In this document: one piece after another, positions 17,035-25,684 of the stretch
Layout of the letters: each line of letters begins with the position of its first letter
Position numbering within the stretch: the first letter of the stretch is position 1
NCBI GenBank assembly: GCA_015061945.1
Contig: SUVP01000006.1
Span: forward strand, 1 to 64,000
Direction of reading: 5' to 3'
Source of the DNA: Opitutales bacterium
GTDB lineage: Bacteria > Verrucomicrobiota > Verrucomicrobiia > Opitutales > Intestinicryptomonadaceae
DNA: 64,000 nucleotides
Position numbers and translations under genes: made by a program
Notes under the pieces: model-generated
The model's database searches: none
Told to the model about the DNA's origin: nothing
Seen by the model: the letters and a program-made list of their open reading frames with translations, nothing else

Positions 17035-18477
17035 ATGGAAAACATTACATCATTTGAATGGTGGGCAGTAGCATCGGAAGCATCGATGGTAGCCTTTGCG
17101 ACCTTGACTTTGTTCGCATGTGGAGCATTTTCCAAAAGCTTTGCCAACTGGATTTCTCTCTTTGCAATCTTTGGCATAACTGCAACGCTCGCAATCGAGA
17201 TACTGACAACCGCACCGACATTCTCATTTGGCGGAATGCTTGGCGGAAAATCTACATTTGGCGTGTTTGTGTATGCTTGTGCACTTTTGACCGCATTGAT
17301 GTCGTTCAATTATTTCACAAAGGGCGGAAAACATCGCAACGAGTTTTTTGCAGTTGTGATGATTTGTACTGTCGGGTTGTCGATTTTTGTAAGGGCGAAT
17401 AATTTGATGCTCGCATTTGTCGCATTAGAATGTGCAACAATTTGCCTTTATATTTTAACTGCGTGGAGCAAAAATTGTGGGTCGTCGCTTGAGGCTTCGG
17501 CGAAGTATATCGTCATAAGTGGCGTTAGCGGGGCAATGATGTTGATGGGTATTGCGTTCGTTTACGGAGCGTCGATGGCAACAGGTAGAGATTTGCTCTG
17601 TTTTGAGAATTTCTCGATGGGATTAGTCAACCCAATTTTTATTGCGGGCTTGGCGTTAATCGTCGGAGGTTCGTTGTTTAAGATTGCATCGTTCCCATTC
17701 CAATTTTGGTCGCCAGATGTGTATCAAGGTGCACCGACTCCGGTTTCAGCATTTTTTGCAGTTGCATCGAAAGGTGCGGGGATTGTGTTCCTCGGTAAGA
17801 TTTGTATGAGTATCGATTTTGCGTCGATGGGCTTGTTGGCTTATCAAGATAAGGCGGTGCTTGTGATGTCGATTATCGCTGGTGCTACGATTATCGTAGG
17901 CAACCTCGGTGGTATCACTCAAATTAACACAAAGCGTCTGACTGCATTTTCGGGAATATCAAATGCTGGATATTTGCTTGTTTTAGTAACAGCACTTTTG
18001 AAATATCGTGGTATTTCAGGCTTGTTTGAGCCAGTACTATATTTCTACTTGGCATCGTATATGTTCGCAAATTATGGAATATTTTTTGTGATGAACAGTT
18101 TCCAAGGTATCGACGATTACGACCAAACATTAGCAGATTATCGTGGTGTAATGAAAAAAAATCCGATTATGGGTGGATCGCTTATTGTCAATCTTGCATC
18201 TCTTGCGGGTATTCCGCCAACAGCTGGTTTCTTCGGTAAGGTTTTGATACTTATCCTTGCGTGGTATGCACAACTTTACTGGCTAATGGGTATTATGATT
18301 TTAGGTTCGGTTGTTTCAATCTACTACTATTTTGCGTGGATTCGTGCATCGCTTGAATCGCCCGACGGCAACGAACGCAAACTTGAACCACTGCCATTCC
18401 TTTATCCGACAATTCTCGCACTCGCAATCTCGACACTTTTGTTGGGTGTTGTTGTCTTATATAAATATGGTTTGTAA
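17035..18477 (+). CDS. nuoN: NADH-quinone oxidoreductase subunit N
   Basis: Third antiporter-like membrane subunit (ND2) and last gene of the nuo operon. Landmarks are FVALECATICLYILTAWSK near residue 128, FQFWSPDVYQGAPTPVSAFF near 222 and NTKRLTAFSGISNAGYLLV near 297. 480 residues, about 14 helices. It starts 6 bases after nuoM. No strong terminator follows within the 27 bases before the next lipoprotein gene, so read-through into the downstream genes is possible. Confidence 0.95.
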   Translation: MENITSFEWWAVASEASMVAFATLTLFACGAFSKSFANWISLFAIFGITATLAIEILTTAPTFSFGGMLGGKSTFGVFVYACALLTALMSFNYFTKGGKHRNEFFAVVMICTVGLSIFVRANNLMLAFVALECATICLYILTAWSKNCGSSLEASAKYIVISGVSGAMMLMGIAFVYGASMATGRDLLCFENFSMGLVNPIFIAGLALIVGGSLFKIASFPFQFWSPDVYQGAPTPVSAFFAVASKGAGIVFLGKICMSIDFASMGLLAYQDKAVLVMSIIAGATIIVGNLGGITQINTKRLTAFSGISNAGYLLVLVTALLKYRGISGLFEPVLYFYLASYMFANYGIFFVMNSFQGIDDYDQTLADYRGVMKKNPIMGGSLIVNLASLAGIPPTAGFFGKVLILILAWYAQLYWLMGIMILGSVVSIYYYFAWIRASLESPDGNERKLEPLPFLYPTILALAISTLLLGVVVLYKYGL

Positions 18478-18504
18478 TTTAAAAATCAAAATAGCATAAA
18501 AAAG

Positions 18505-18873
18505 ATGAAAAAAATCCTCACATTGATAGCGTTGACAGGCTTGCTTTGCTCATGTCAGACAGAAGAAAAAGAACTTTACTCTCGCTCGATTGATGTTGTG
18601 AGCGTTCCAGAAGGTGCACCGATTATCGTCGATGGCTTGAAGATTGGCACTGCACCATTGAGCATAGGTGTTGAAACAAATGAAGACGGATATTTTGTCC
18701 GCAAAACTGTGATTACAGCGATTCCACAAAAAGAGTCGATGCACACACAGATTATAACATTCCCAGAATATTTGGCGTCGAACCCAGAAAAGAGTAGAGT
18801 CCCAGAAAAGATAACTTTCTATATGGAAAAACCACCCTCGCAAAGCGATGGTGTTGTGGTAGAGTACGAATAA
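18505..18873 (+). CDS. PEGA-domain lipoprotein
   Basis: 122 residues with a signal peptide ending at a lipobox (LLCSC, cysteine near residue 17). The mature part carries SVPEGAPIIVDGLKIGTAPL, a clear PEGA motif, so it probably forms one small beta-domain exposed at the cell surface or in the periplasm. It follows nuoN by 27 bases on the same strand, but nothing links it to complex I. Its exact role is unknown. Confidence 0.75.
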   Translation: MKKILTLIALTGLLCSCQTEEKELYSRSIDVVSVPEGAPIIVDGLKIGTAPLSIGVETNEDGYFVRKTVITAIPQKESMHTQIITFPEYLASNPEKSRVPEKITFYMEKPPSQSDGVVVEYE

Positions 18874-18909
18874 TTTTAGGCGTATCTACAAAATTTTTTT
18901 CGCAAATAG

Positions 18910-20319
18910 ATGATGAAATTTTTTGCAAAGTTGGGAATTATATTTGCGTGCTTATCGCAATGTTTTCTCGCATATGCTGATGTTGGGCAGACTTATGAGC
19001 ATATAGCAAAACAACTTTGTAATATGATGGATATGGATTGTGCGACGTCGTTAAAGCTCGATATGGCAGGCGTCGAAATTCTCAAGAAAGCATCATCTAA
19101 AGGCGATTCAAATGCGACATCGGCTCTCGGAGCGTGTTATTATTTGGGCGTTGGCGTTGCAGTCGATAAAAATAAAGCCTCGGAAAATTTTGCGAAATCG
19201 GCATTCAGTGGGAATGTCTATGGTATGTGGGGCTTGGGCGTTTGTATGCTCGATTCTCTAAACGAAAAAACTGCATTTTCATTTTTCAAAAAGGCATCAG
19301 ACAAAAAATTTGCAAACGCCGTAAATTCTCTCGGTTATTGTTATTACAAAGGAATTGGCACAAATTCTAATCAACGTAAAGCAGTTGAATTGTTTGAAGA
19401 AGCAATAAAACTTGGGTCGAACAGAGCAAAAGTTTCGCTTGCTCGTGCGTACATTGAGGGCGGTGGTGCTGTCAAAAATATGAAGAAAGCAAAAGCTTTG
19501 CTCGAAGAATCGGCAGAGGCTGGCAATGCGGTTGCACAAAATAATTTAGGTGTATTTTATCTCGAAGGACTCGATGGCGAACGCGACGAATTTTCAGCAA
19601 TGAAATGGTTTGTCGAAGCATCAAAAAATAAATATCCGCCAGCGATGCTTGTTTTGGGAATGGCGTATTTACAGGGTGTTGGTGTTGAGCAAAATTCCGA
19701 AAAAGGATTTCTCCTGATAAAGTCATCGGCTGATGCGGGGAATGCAGAAGCCCAAAATACGTTGGGTGTTTGCTATGCGAGCGGATATGGAACAGAAATA
19801 AATTTGGTATCGGCTTTTCGAGAATATAAACGTTCGGCGTTGCAAGGCAATGCGGTTGCACAAAATAATCTCGGTGATTGTTATTTCAATGGGACAGGTT
19901 GTGCAGAAGATAAAAAAGAAGCTGTGAAATGGTATCGCCGTTCGGCTCTTCAAGGTGATGTGTTAGCACAAAGCAATTTGGGATATTGTTATCTTGAAGG
20001 CTATGGTATCGGGAAATCTAAACGCGATGCAATCAAATGGTTGAAAAGGGCAGCGGATGCGGGCGATGTTTCGGCACAAAGTAATTTAGGGACGTGTTAT
20101 GTCAACGCAGTCGGCACAGAACAAAATCTTTCAGAGGGAATAAAGTATTTGAAAATGTCGGCTGAAAAAGAAGATCCGCAGGCGATGGCGACGCTTGGAG
20201 CGTGTTATTACAATGGTATCGGGGTAGAGAAAAATACGCTCAAAGGAATTGATTTACTTCGCAAGGCATCGAAAGCGGGGAATAAAGAAGCACGCAGGGC
20301 ATTGTCGAGAATCAGATAG
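18910..20319 (+). CDS. Secreted Sel1-repeat (tetratricopeptide-like) protein
   Basis: 469 residues. A signal peptide (about 1-23, ending AYA) is followed by eleven consecutive Sel1-like repeats of about 36 residues and a partial twelfth. Typical units read NAVAQNNLGVFYLEG...A..W...A...G. Sel1 arrays form alpha-solenoids used as protein-protein interaction scaffolds, often in the periplasm. No catalytic domain is attached. A second ATG one codon downstream (18913) is an equally good start. It is encoded on the same strand as the PEGA lipoprotein before it. The binding partner cannot be read from the sequence. Confidence 0.85.
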   Translation: MMKFFAKLGIIFACLSQCFLAYADVGQTYEHIAKQLCNMMDMDCATSLKLDMAGVEILKKASSKGDSNATSALGACYYLGVGVAVDKNKASENFAKSAFSGNVYGMWGLGVCMLDSLNEKTAFSFFKKASDKKFANAVNSLGYCYYKGIGTNSNQRKAVELFEEAIKLGSNRAKVSLARAYIEGGGAVKNMKKAKALLEESAEAGNAVAQNNLGVFYLEGLDGERDEFSAMKWFVEASKNKYPPAMLVLGMAYLQGVGVEQNSEKGFLLIKSSADAGNAEAQNTLGVCYASGYGTEINLVSAFREYKRSALQGNAVAQNNLGDCYFNGTGCAEDKKEAVKWYRRSALQGDVLAQSNLGYCYLEGYGIGKSKRDAIKWLKRAADAGDVSAQSNLGTCYVNAVGTEQNLSEGIKYLKMSAEKEDPQAMATLGACYYNGIGVEKNTLKGIDLLRKASKAGNKEARRALSRIR

Positions 20320-20343
20320 TTTTGTTTAGTTCGGTTTATGCGT

Positions 20344-20371
20344 TTGACAAATTTGTCGGGAGCTTCATTAT
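20344..20371 (+). promoter_or_regulatory. Candidate promoter of murJ with an overlapping palindrome
   Basis: A perfect -35 box TTGACA (20344-20349) is followed after 16 bases by CATTAT (20366-20371), which matches four of six -10 positions. The -35 box overlaps the perfect 12-bp palindrome GACAAATTTGTC (20346-20357), which could be an operator. The start codon of murJ is 17 bases downstream. Confidence 0.4.
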
Positions 20372-20387
20372 TTAGATAAAAAATATT

Positions 20388-21923
20388 GTGGGCAGAGACA
20401 TTAAAAATATAGCAAAAGTCGCGTTTGCAACTGTCGGGTCAAGAGTACTCGGATTGATTCGCGATTCTTTTACAATGGCGTATATGAGTATTGGTGCAGT
20501 TAGTGCGGCATATACGTTTGCTTTCACTCTTCCAAACTTGTTCCGTCGATTACTTGGCGAAGGTGCGTTGACCTCGGCAATGATTCCAATCTTCACGCAA
20601 ACTTTAAAACAAGACGGCGAGCAAACTGCATTTTCGTTTTTAAATAAAGTCTTTACACGAGGTGCGATTTTGATGTTGGGAATTTCTCTCTTGGGGATGT
20701 TGATTGCATTTGTTGCATCGATATGTCTTGAGGGCGAACAGCAACGATTTGTGTTGAGTGCAAATTTTTCGATAGTGTTGATGCCTTACTTAACACTGAT
20801 TTGTTTGGCTGCAGTTTTTACGGCGGCACTTAATGTGTTGGGTTCGTTTGGCGTGCCGTCGATTACACCAGCAATTCATAATGCGACAATTATTGGCGGA
20901 TTATTCTTTGGTGTATTTTTCTTCGGAGCAAAAGATACTGTTGCAATAGCATATTGTATGTGCGTTGCGTGGCTTGTCGGCGGAGCGTTCCAGTTGGGAC
21001 TTCCAGCGTATTGGCTTTATCGACAAGGTTGGCGATACTCGTTCGATTTGCGACCAAGTAAATCTCTTGCGGAGTTGTATGCACTTTTTGTTCCAGCGTT
21101 GTTGGGTGCGGCAGTGTACCAACTAAATGTTTTTGTCTCAAAAATGCTTGCGTTGTTTATCGACAACTCGGCGTTGCCGTCGCTGTATTTGTCGAGCAGA
21201 ATTATCGAATTTCCGCTTGGTGTGTTTACGCTTGCTATTGCGACAGTTTACTTCCCGAAGCTCGCAAAAATGGCAACGGGCGAGTCGGGTACAGATTTTC
21301 TGCGTGAGTACACTAACGGATTTATTATGACAATGTGCATCGCAATTCCCGCAACTTTTGGAATTATTGCGACCGCACCTGATATTATATCTCTACTATT
21401 CCAGTGGGGGCTTTTTAATTCAGCCGATTCTAACATTTGCGTGCCTGTGTTGATTGCAAGTTCGTGTGGATTGCCTTTCTTTGCATTGTCGACTTTTGCA
21501 ACACGGGGATTTCACTCGCACAAAGACACTCGTACACCAGTGAGGATTTCATATTGGTCGTTCGGGGCAAATATAGTTTTGTCGATTGCGTTGATGGTTC
21601 CGTTCGGTGCAGTTGGGCTCGCATTGGCAAATGTATTGGCGACAATGTTGTTTGCTGTTATGCTCGAATTGCGAATCTCAAAAATGCGTGGTCGCCTAAA
21701 TGAATGGGGTGAAGTCGTCAAGATTGTGCTATCGGGTGCGTTGATGGCGATTATCGTGTGGGCATTGAGAATGTGCCTTGCAGACTATATCGACGGCAAA
21801 GCCTTGGCGATTATCGTTTGTGCCGGACTGATTCCCACAGGCATTTTGATATACATTATACTTTTGAAAATTTTGAAATTCAGAAGGCTTGAAAACCTCA
21901 AAAAAATGATATTAAGAAAATAA
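20388..21923 (+). CDS. murJ: Lipid II flippase MurJ
   Basis: Inner-membrane flippase of the MOP superfamily that moves lipid II outward for peptidoglycan synthesis. It opens with the family signature KVAFATVGSRVLGLIRDSF and FTLPNLFRRLLGEGALTSAMIP, containing the conserved arginines of the central cavity. About 14 hydrophobic helices follow over 511 residues, the normal length. The start is a GTG; no ATG lies in frame before the signature. It is followed after 1 base by hemE. Confidence 0.93.
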   Translation: MGRDIKNIAKVAFATVGSRVLGLIRDSFTMAYMSIGAVSAAYTFAFTLPNLFRRLLGEGALTSAMIPIFTQTLKQDGEQTAFSFLNKVFTRGAILMLGISLLGMLIAFVASICLEGEQQRFVLSANFSIVLMPYLTLICLAAVFTAALNVLGSFGVPSITPAIHNATIIGGLFFGVFFFGAKDTVAIAYCMCVAWLVGGAFQLGLPAYWLYRQGWRYSFDLRPSKSLAELYALFVPALLGAAVYQLNVFVSKMLALFIDNSALPSLYLSSRIIEFPLGVFTLAIATVYFPKLAKMATGESGTDFLREYTNGFIMTMCIAIPATFGIIATAPDIISLLFQWGLFNSADSNICVPVLIASSCGLPFFALSTFATRGFHSHKDTRTPVRISYWSFGANIVLSIALMVPFGAVGLALANVLATMLFAVMLELRISKMRGRLNEWGEVVKIVLSGALMAIIVWALRMCLADYIDGKALAIIVCAGLIPTGILIYIILLKILKFRRLENLKKMILRK

Positions 21924-21924
21924 T

Positions 21925-22974
21925 ATGACGGAAAATTTTATACCCGATTCTCGAGAACTTTTTCACGCAACTTGTGCTGGCGTGCGATTTACACGTCCAC
22001 CATTTTGGATGATGCGTCAAGCAGGGCGTTATCTTCCGGAGTATCGTCAACTGAAAGAGAAGTACGGATTTTTGGGGATTGTGCAAACTCCAGAAGTTGC
22101 AGTAGAAGCCGCTTTGCAACCTATGCGACGTTTCGACTTTGACTGTGCGATAATTTTTTCTGACATACTTGTCGTTTCTGAAGCACTTGGATTCCCTTAT
22201 AAATTCAAGGATGCGGGCGGTATTATGCTCGAAAGAAAAATACGCAATGCAAACGATGTAAAAGAAGTTCGCAAAAATATTGGTGCAATCCGTGAGCGTC
22301 TTTCGTACGTTGCCGATAACGCACGCTTGCTCCACAAAGAACTTCCTAAAAAAGCGGTACTCGGTTTTTGTGCAGCACCATTGACGTTGGCGTCGTATAT
22401 GCTCGAGGGCGAAGGTTCGGTCGATTTCCCAGCGTTGAAAACATTTGCAAAAGAGTCGCCAGAGTTGTTTGGCGAGCTTATGGATTCTCTCGCAGAAGCG
22501 TTGGCAGAATATCTGAAAATGCAAATTGAATGCGGGGTTGACGGCATTCAAATATTCGATTCACACGCATCGATAACGCCAGAAGGGAAATTCGATGAGA
22601 TGTCGGGGCAGTGGGTTCGTGGAATAATTCAAGCACTTGACGGACGCACACGCACAATATTTTTCGCACCAAAAATGTCGAAACGTTTTTCGGAAATATC
22701 AACACTTGGTGCCGACATTTATTCTGTTGATGATGCGTGTAAACTTTCGGAACTTCGTTCGTGCGGAGGGCAACCATACGGTTTGCAAGGTAATTTGAAT
22801 CCAGATTTACTTTCAACTTCTACACCTGATGAAGTGTCGAAAAAAACGCATGAAATAATTGCCGATATGTCGATGTTCGGTCGCCATATTTTCAATTTAG
22901 GACACGGAATAAAGCCTGATGCAAAAATCGAAAATGTCGAAGCGTTGTGTTCGGCTGTAAAAAATTTTAAATAA
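21925..22974 (+). CDS. hemE: Uroporphyrinogen III decarboxylase
   Basis: Cytosolic haem enzyme that removes four carboxyl groups from uroporphyrinogen III to give coproporphyrinogen III. The invariant N-terminal motif RPPFWMMRQAGRYLPEYR is near residue 28. FSDILVVSEALGF supplies the catalytic aspartate, and GHGIKP lies near the C-terminus. 349 residues. Its stop codon overlaps the ATG of hemN, so the two haem genes are translationally coupled. Confidence 0.95.
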   Translation: MTENFIPDSRELFHATCAGVRFTRPPFWMMRQAGRYLPEYRQLKEKYGFLGIVQTPEVAVEAALQPMRRFDFDCAIIFSDILVVSEALGFPYKFKDAGGIMLERKIRNANDVKEVRKNIGAIRERLSYVADNARLLHKELPKKAVLGFCAAPLTLASYMLEGEGSVDFPALKTFAKESPELFGELMDSLAEALAEYLKMQIECGVDGIQIFDSHASITPEGKFDEMSGQWVRGIIQALDGRTRTIFFAPKMSKRFSEISTLGADIYSVDDACKLSELRSCGGQPYGLQGNLNPDLLSTSTPDEVSKKTHEIIADMSMFGRHIFNLGHGIKPDAKIENVEALCSAVKNFK

Positions 22975-24314
22975 TGGAAAATTTAAAAGATTTAATCTCA
23001 AAATACGAAACGTCTGGTCCTCGATATACATCGTACCCGACAGCTCCTCACTTTACTCCAGATGTCGACAAAGCGAAGTTGAAATCGTTGGCACTTGCGA
23101 GCGACTCGCCTCTTTCGTTGTATATTCACATTCCGTTTTGCCAGTCTTTATGCTGGTTTTGTGGTTGCACCTCGAGCGTGTGTCGAGACTGGAAACTTGT
23201 CGACGATTATCTCGACCTAATCCAAAAAGAATTAGAGTTGTGGCGTGATAATGGAATGACAAAACGCATTCTCAAACAAATTCACTTCGGTGGCGGAACG
23301 CCAAATTTCTTGAATGTCGAGCAGATTTATAGACTCGGTGAGATTATCAAAAAATATTTTACCATAGATGATGATTGCGAGTTTTCGGCAGAACTCGACC
23401 CACGCACATTAACTCAAGAAAAGGTCGAAGCCTTTGTAAAAATCGGCATAAACAGGGCGTCGATTGGTATTCAAGATACGAACGCAGATGTTCAAAAGGC
23501 GATAAATAGAATTCAACCACACGAGAGAAATCTCGACGCAAGCAGATGGTTACGCAACGCCGGTGTGAAAGAGTTGAATATAGATTTGATTTACGGGTTG
23601 CCTTTGCAAACTTCGACAACTTTTGAAAAAACACTTTCCGATGCAATGGAAATCCAACCGACACGAATTGCGTTGTTCGGTTATGCTCACGTTCCGTGGA
23701 TGAAATCGGCACAGAAAAATTTAGAGAAAAATCCATTGCCGACAGGCGAACAAAAAGTTGATATCTTTGTTTTGGCAAAAAAATTCTTTGAGCAAAATGG
23801 TTATGAGTATGTTGGGCTCGACCACTTTGCAAAGCCAGATGATGCACTTATTCAAGCACGCAAAAATGGGACTTTGCACCGAAATTTTCAAGGGTACACA
23901 ACACATGCTGGACTCGATAATTTTGCGATTGGTTTAACTTCAATATCTGAAACAAAAACATCGTATCGCCAAAATTTTAAGTTGATGGACGATTATAAAA
24001 AATCTGTTGAAGCAGGAATTTTACCAATCGAACGTGGGATAATTCTCAATGCTGACGACATATTGCGTCGTGGTGTGATTATGGATATTATGTGTTCGCT
24101 AAAAGTTCGCTATGGCAACTATGGTGTAGATTTTAAGAAGATGTTTGAATCGGCATTTCCAAAACTTTTTGAAATGGAAAAAGATTCTCTTGTGAAGTTG
24201 AACGATGATGGATTCGAGGTTCTTCCACTCGGTCGATTGTTCCTCCGCAATATCGCAATGCTTTTCGACGGACGCCTATCGCAAGGCACGCAACGATACT
24301 CAAAAACAATATAA
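22974..24314 (+). CDS. hemN: Oxygen-independent coproporphyrinogen III dehydrogenase
   Basis: Radical-SAM enzyme converting coproporphyrinogen III to protoporphyrinogen IX without oxygen. RYTSYPTAPHF near residue 17 and the cluster motif C-x3-C-x2-C-x-C in PFCQSLCWFCGC near residue 54 identify true HemN rather than a HemW-type relative. GGGTPNFL and the 446-residue length agree. The start overlaps the hemE stop by one base pattern (TAATG). With hemE this suggests haem synthesis under anoxic conditions. Confidence 0.93.
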   Translation: MENLKDLISKYETSGPRYTSYPTAPHFTPDVDKAKLKSLALASDSPLSLYIHIPFCQSLCWFCGCTSSVCRDWKLVDDYLDLIQKELELWRDNGMTKRILKQIHFGGGTPNFLNVEQIYRLGEIIKKYFTIDDDCEFSAELDPRTLTQEKVEAFVKIGINRASIGIQDTNADVQKAINRIQPHERNLDASRWLRNAGVKELNIDLIYGLPLQTSTTFEKTLSDAMEIQPTRIALFGYAHVPWMKSAQKNLEKNPLPTGEQKVDIFVLAKKFFEQNGYEYVGLDHFAKPDDALIQARKNGTLHRNFQGYTTHAGLDNFAIGLTSISETKTSYRQNFKLMDDYKKSVEAGILPIERGIILNADDILRRGVIMDIMCSLKVRYGNYGVDFKKMFESAFPKLFEMEKDSLVKLNDDGFEVLPLGRLFLRNIAMLFDGRLSQGTQRYSKTI

Positions 24315-24323
24315 AGGACGCTT

Positions 24324-24824
24324 ATGAAATTGTTTCTGTTAAGACACGCAACTGCTCGCGACACTTTCCCTGACAACGAAAGACAGTTGTCTGATTTTGG
24401 GCAGGAACAAGTTGATACGCTCTCAAAATTTATCGATAGCACACATTTTTGCGATGTTGCACAAATCTGGCATAGCCCATATTTGCGTGCTGTGCAGACT
24501 GCAAATTTGTTCAAAGAAAAAGTAGGGGTAGATTCTCCGACAATGGAAATATCGACCATTACGCCTGAAGATAATCCGTACGAAGTTGCGAGAATGATAG
24601 CGTCGTTATCGTGTTTCGGGAAAGACTTGATGATTGTTTCGCACAATCCACTTTTGGAAAATCTCACCGATATTCTTCTCGATGGAGCTCGTCGTGGTGG
24701 CAGAGTAATTTTCGATACTTGTGCACTCGCATGTTTGACTCTCGAAGATCTCCCCGCAACAGAAAATGATTACGGCGTGTGGTCGCTCGATTTCTTAATT
24801 TCTCCAAAAATTATACGAACATAA
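24324..24824 (+). CDS. sixA: Phosphohistidine phosphatase SixA-type histidine phosphatase
   Basis: Histidine-phosphatase family protein of 166 residues. The catalytic RHA motif is in MKLFLLRHATARD, and the second histidine lies in MIVSHNPLLENL near residue 112. The short length and sequence fit SixA, which removes phosphate from histidine phosphotransfer domains. It starts 9 bases after hemN, with an AAGGACG ribosome binding site. The substrate here is not shown. Confidence 0.8.
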   Translation: MKLFLLRHATARDTFPDNERQLSDFGQEQVDTLSKFIDSTHFCDVAQIWHSPYLRAVQTANLFKEKVGVDSPTMEISTITPEDNPYEVARMIASLSCFGKDLMIVSHNPLLENLTDILLDGARRGGRVIFDTCALACLTLEDLPATENDYGVWSLDFLISPKIIRT

Positions 24825-24876
24825 ATAATAATTTTGTATTGAAAGTTATTTCCAAAAAATCCACCATAATCAAGTT

Positions 24877-25665
24877 ATGAATAATACGCAATTTGACGCA
24901 AATTCAATATGGCAATCAATCCGCACTGAAGCTTCAGAAATTTCTGCAAGCGAGCTTATGCTTGCTCCGCTTTTGAAACTCACAGTGCTCGACTGTTCTA
25001 CGCTGTTTGAATGTGTCGCATTGCGTATATCACGAAAACTTGGCAGAAACGCTGTGTCGGCACAAGATTTTCAACGTGTATTTATGGAAGCTTTTGATGC
25101 CGATGAGATAATCCGCAAAAATATTGTCGCCGACCTTGTCGCAATCAAATTGCGAGACCCTGCGTGCGATTCGTTTTTGACGCCAATCTTATATTTCAAA
25201 GGTTTTCAATCTATCACAACATATCGTGTTGCACACTGGCTTTGGCAAAACGATAGAAAAGCGTTGGCTTACTATTTGCAGAGTTTGTCGAGCGAAGTTT
25301 TCGGCGTTGATATTCACCCAGCGGCAACTTTTGGAGGTGGAATTTTGCTCGATCACGCGACATCATTTGTCGCAGGGGAAACGAGTGTCGTTGAAGACAA
25401 TGTGTCAATTCTTCACGAAGTAACACTTGGTGGAACTGGAAATGCAACTGGCGATAGACACCCCAAAGTGAAGTCGGGCGTGCTTATTGGTGCTGGTGCA
25501 AAACTTATCGGTAATATCACAATCGGCAAAGGTGCAAAAATTGGTGCTGGCAGTGTCGTTCTTGAAGATGTTGCCGAACACACAACTGTTGCAGGAGTCC
25601 CCGCAAGACCTGTTGGAGTACCGCAAGAAGAAACGCCCGCAACAAATATGAATCAAAAAGTATAA
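24877..25665 (+). CDS. cysE: Serine O-acetyltransferase
   Basis: First step of cysteine synthesis: acetyl-CoA plus L-serine gives O-acetylserine. An N-terminal helical SATase domain (about 1-110) contains LLKLTVLDCSTLFECVALR. It is followed by left-handed beta-helix hexapeptide repeats with IHPAATFGGGILLDHAT and LHEVTLGGTGN, holding the catalytic histidines, and GAGSVVLEDVAEHTTVAGVP. 262 residues. It converges on the gene at 25685. Confidence 0.95.
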   Translation: MNNTQFDANSIWQSIRTEASEISASELMLAPLLKLTVLDCSTLFECVALRISRKLGRNAVSAQDFQRVFMEAFDADEIIRKNIVADLVAIKLRDPACDSFLTPILYFKGFQSITTYRVAHWLWQNDRKALAYYLQSLSSEVFGVDIHPAATFGGGILLDHATSFVAGETSVVEDNVSILHEVTLGGTGNATGDRHPKVKSGVLIGAGAKLIGNITIGKGAKIGAGSVVLEDVAEHTTVAGVPARPVGVPQEETPATNMNQKV

Positions 25666-25684
25666 CAAAAAAAGGTAAACAAAG

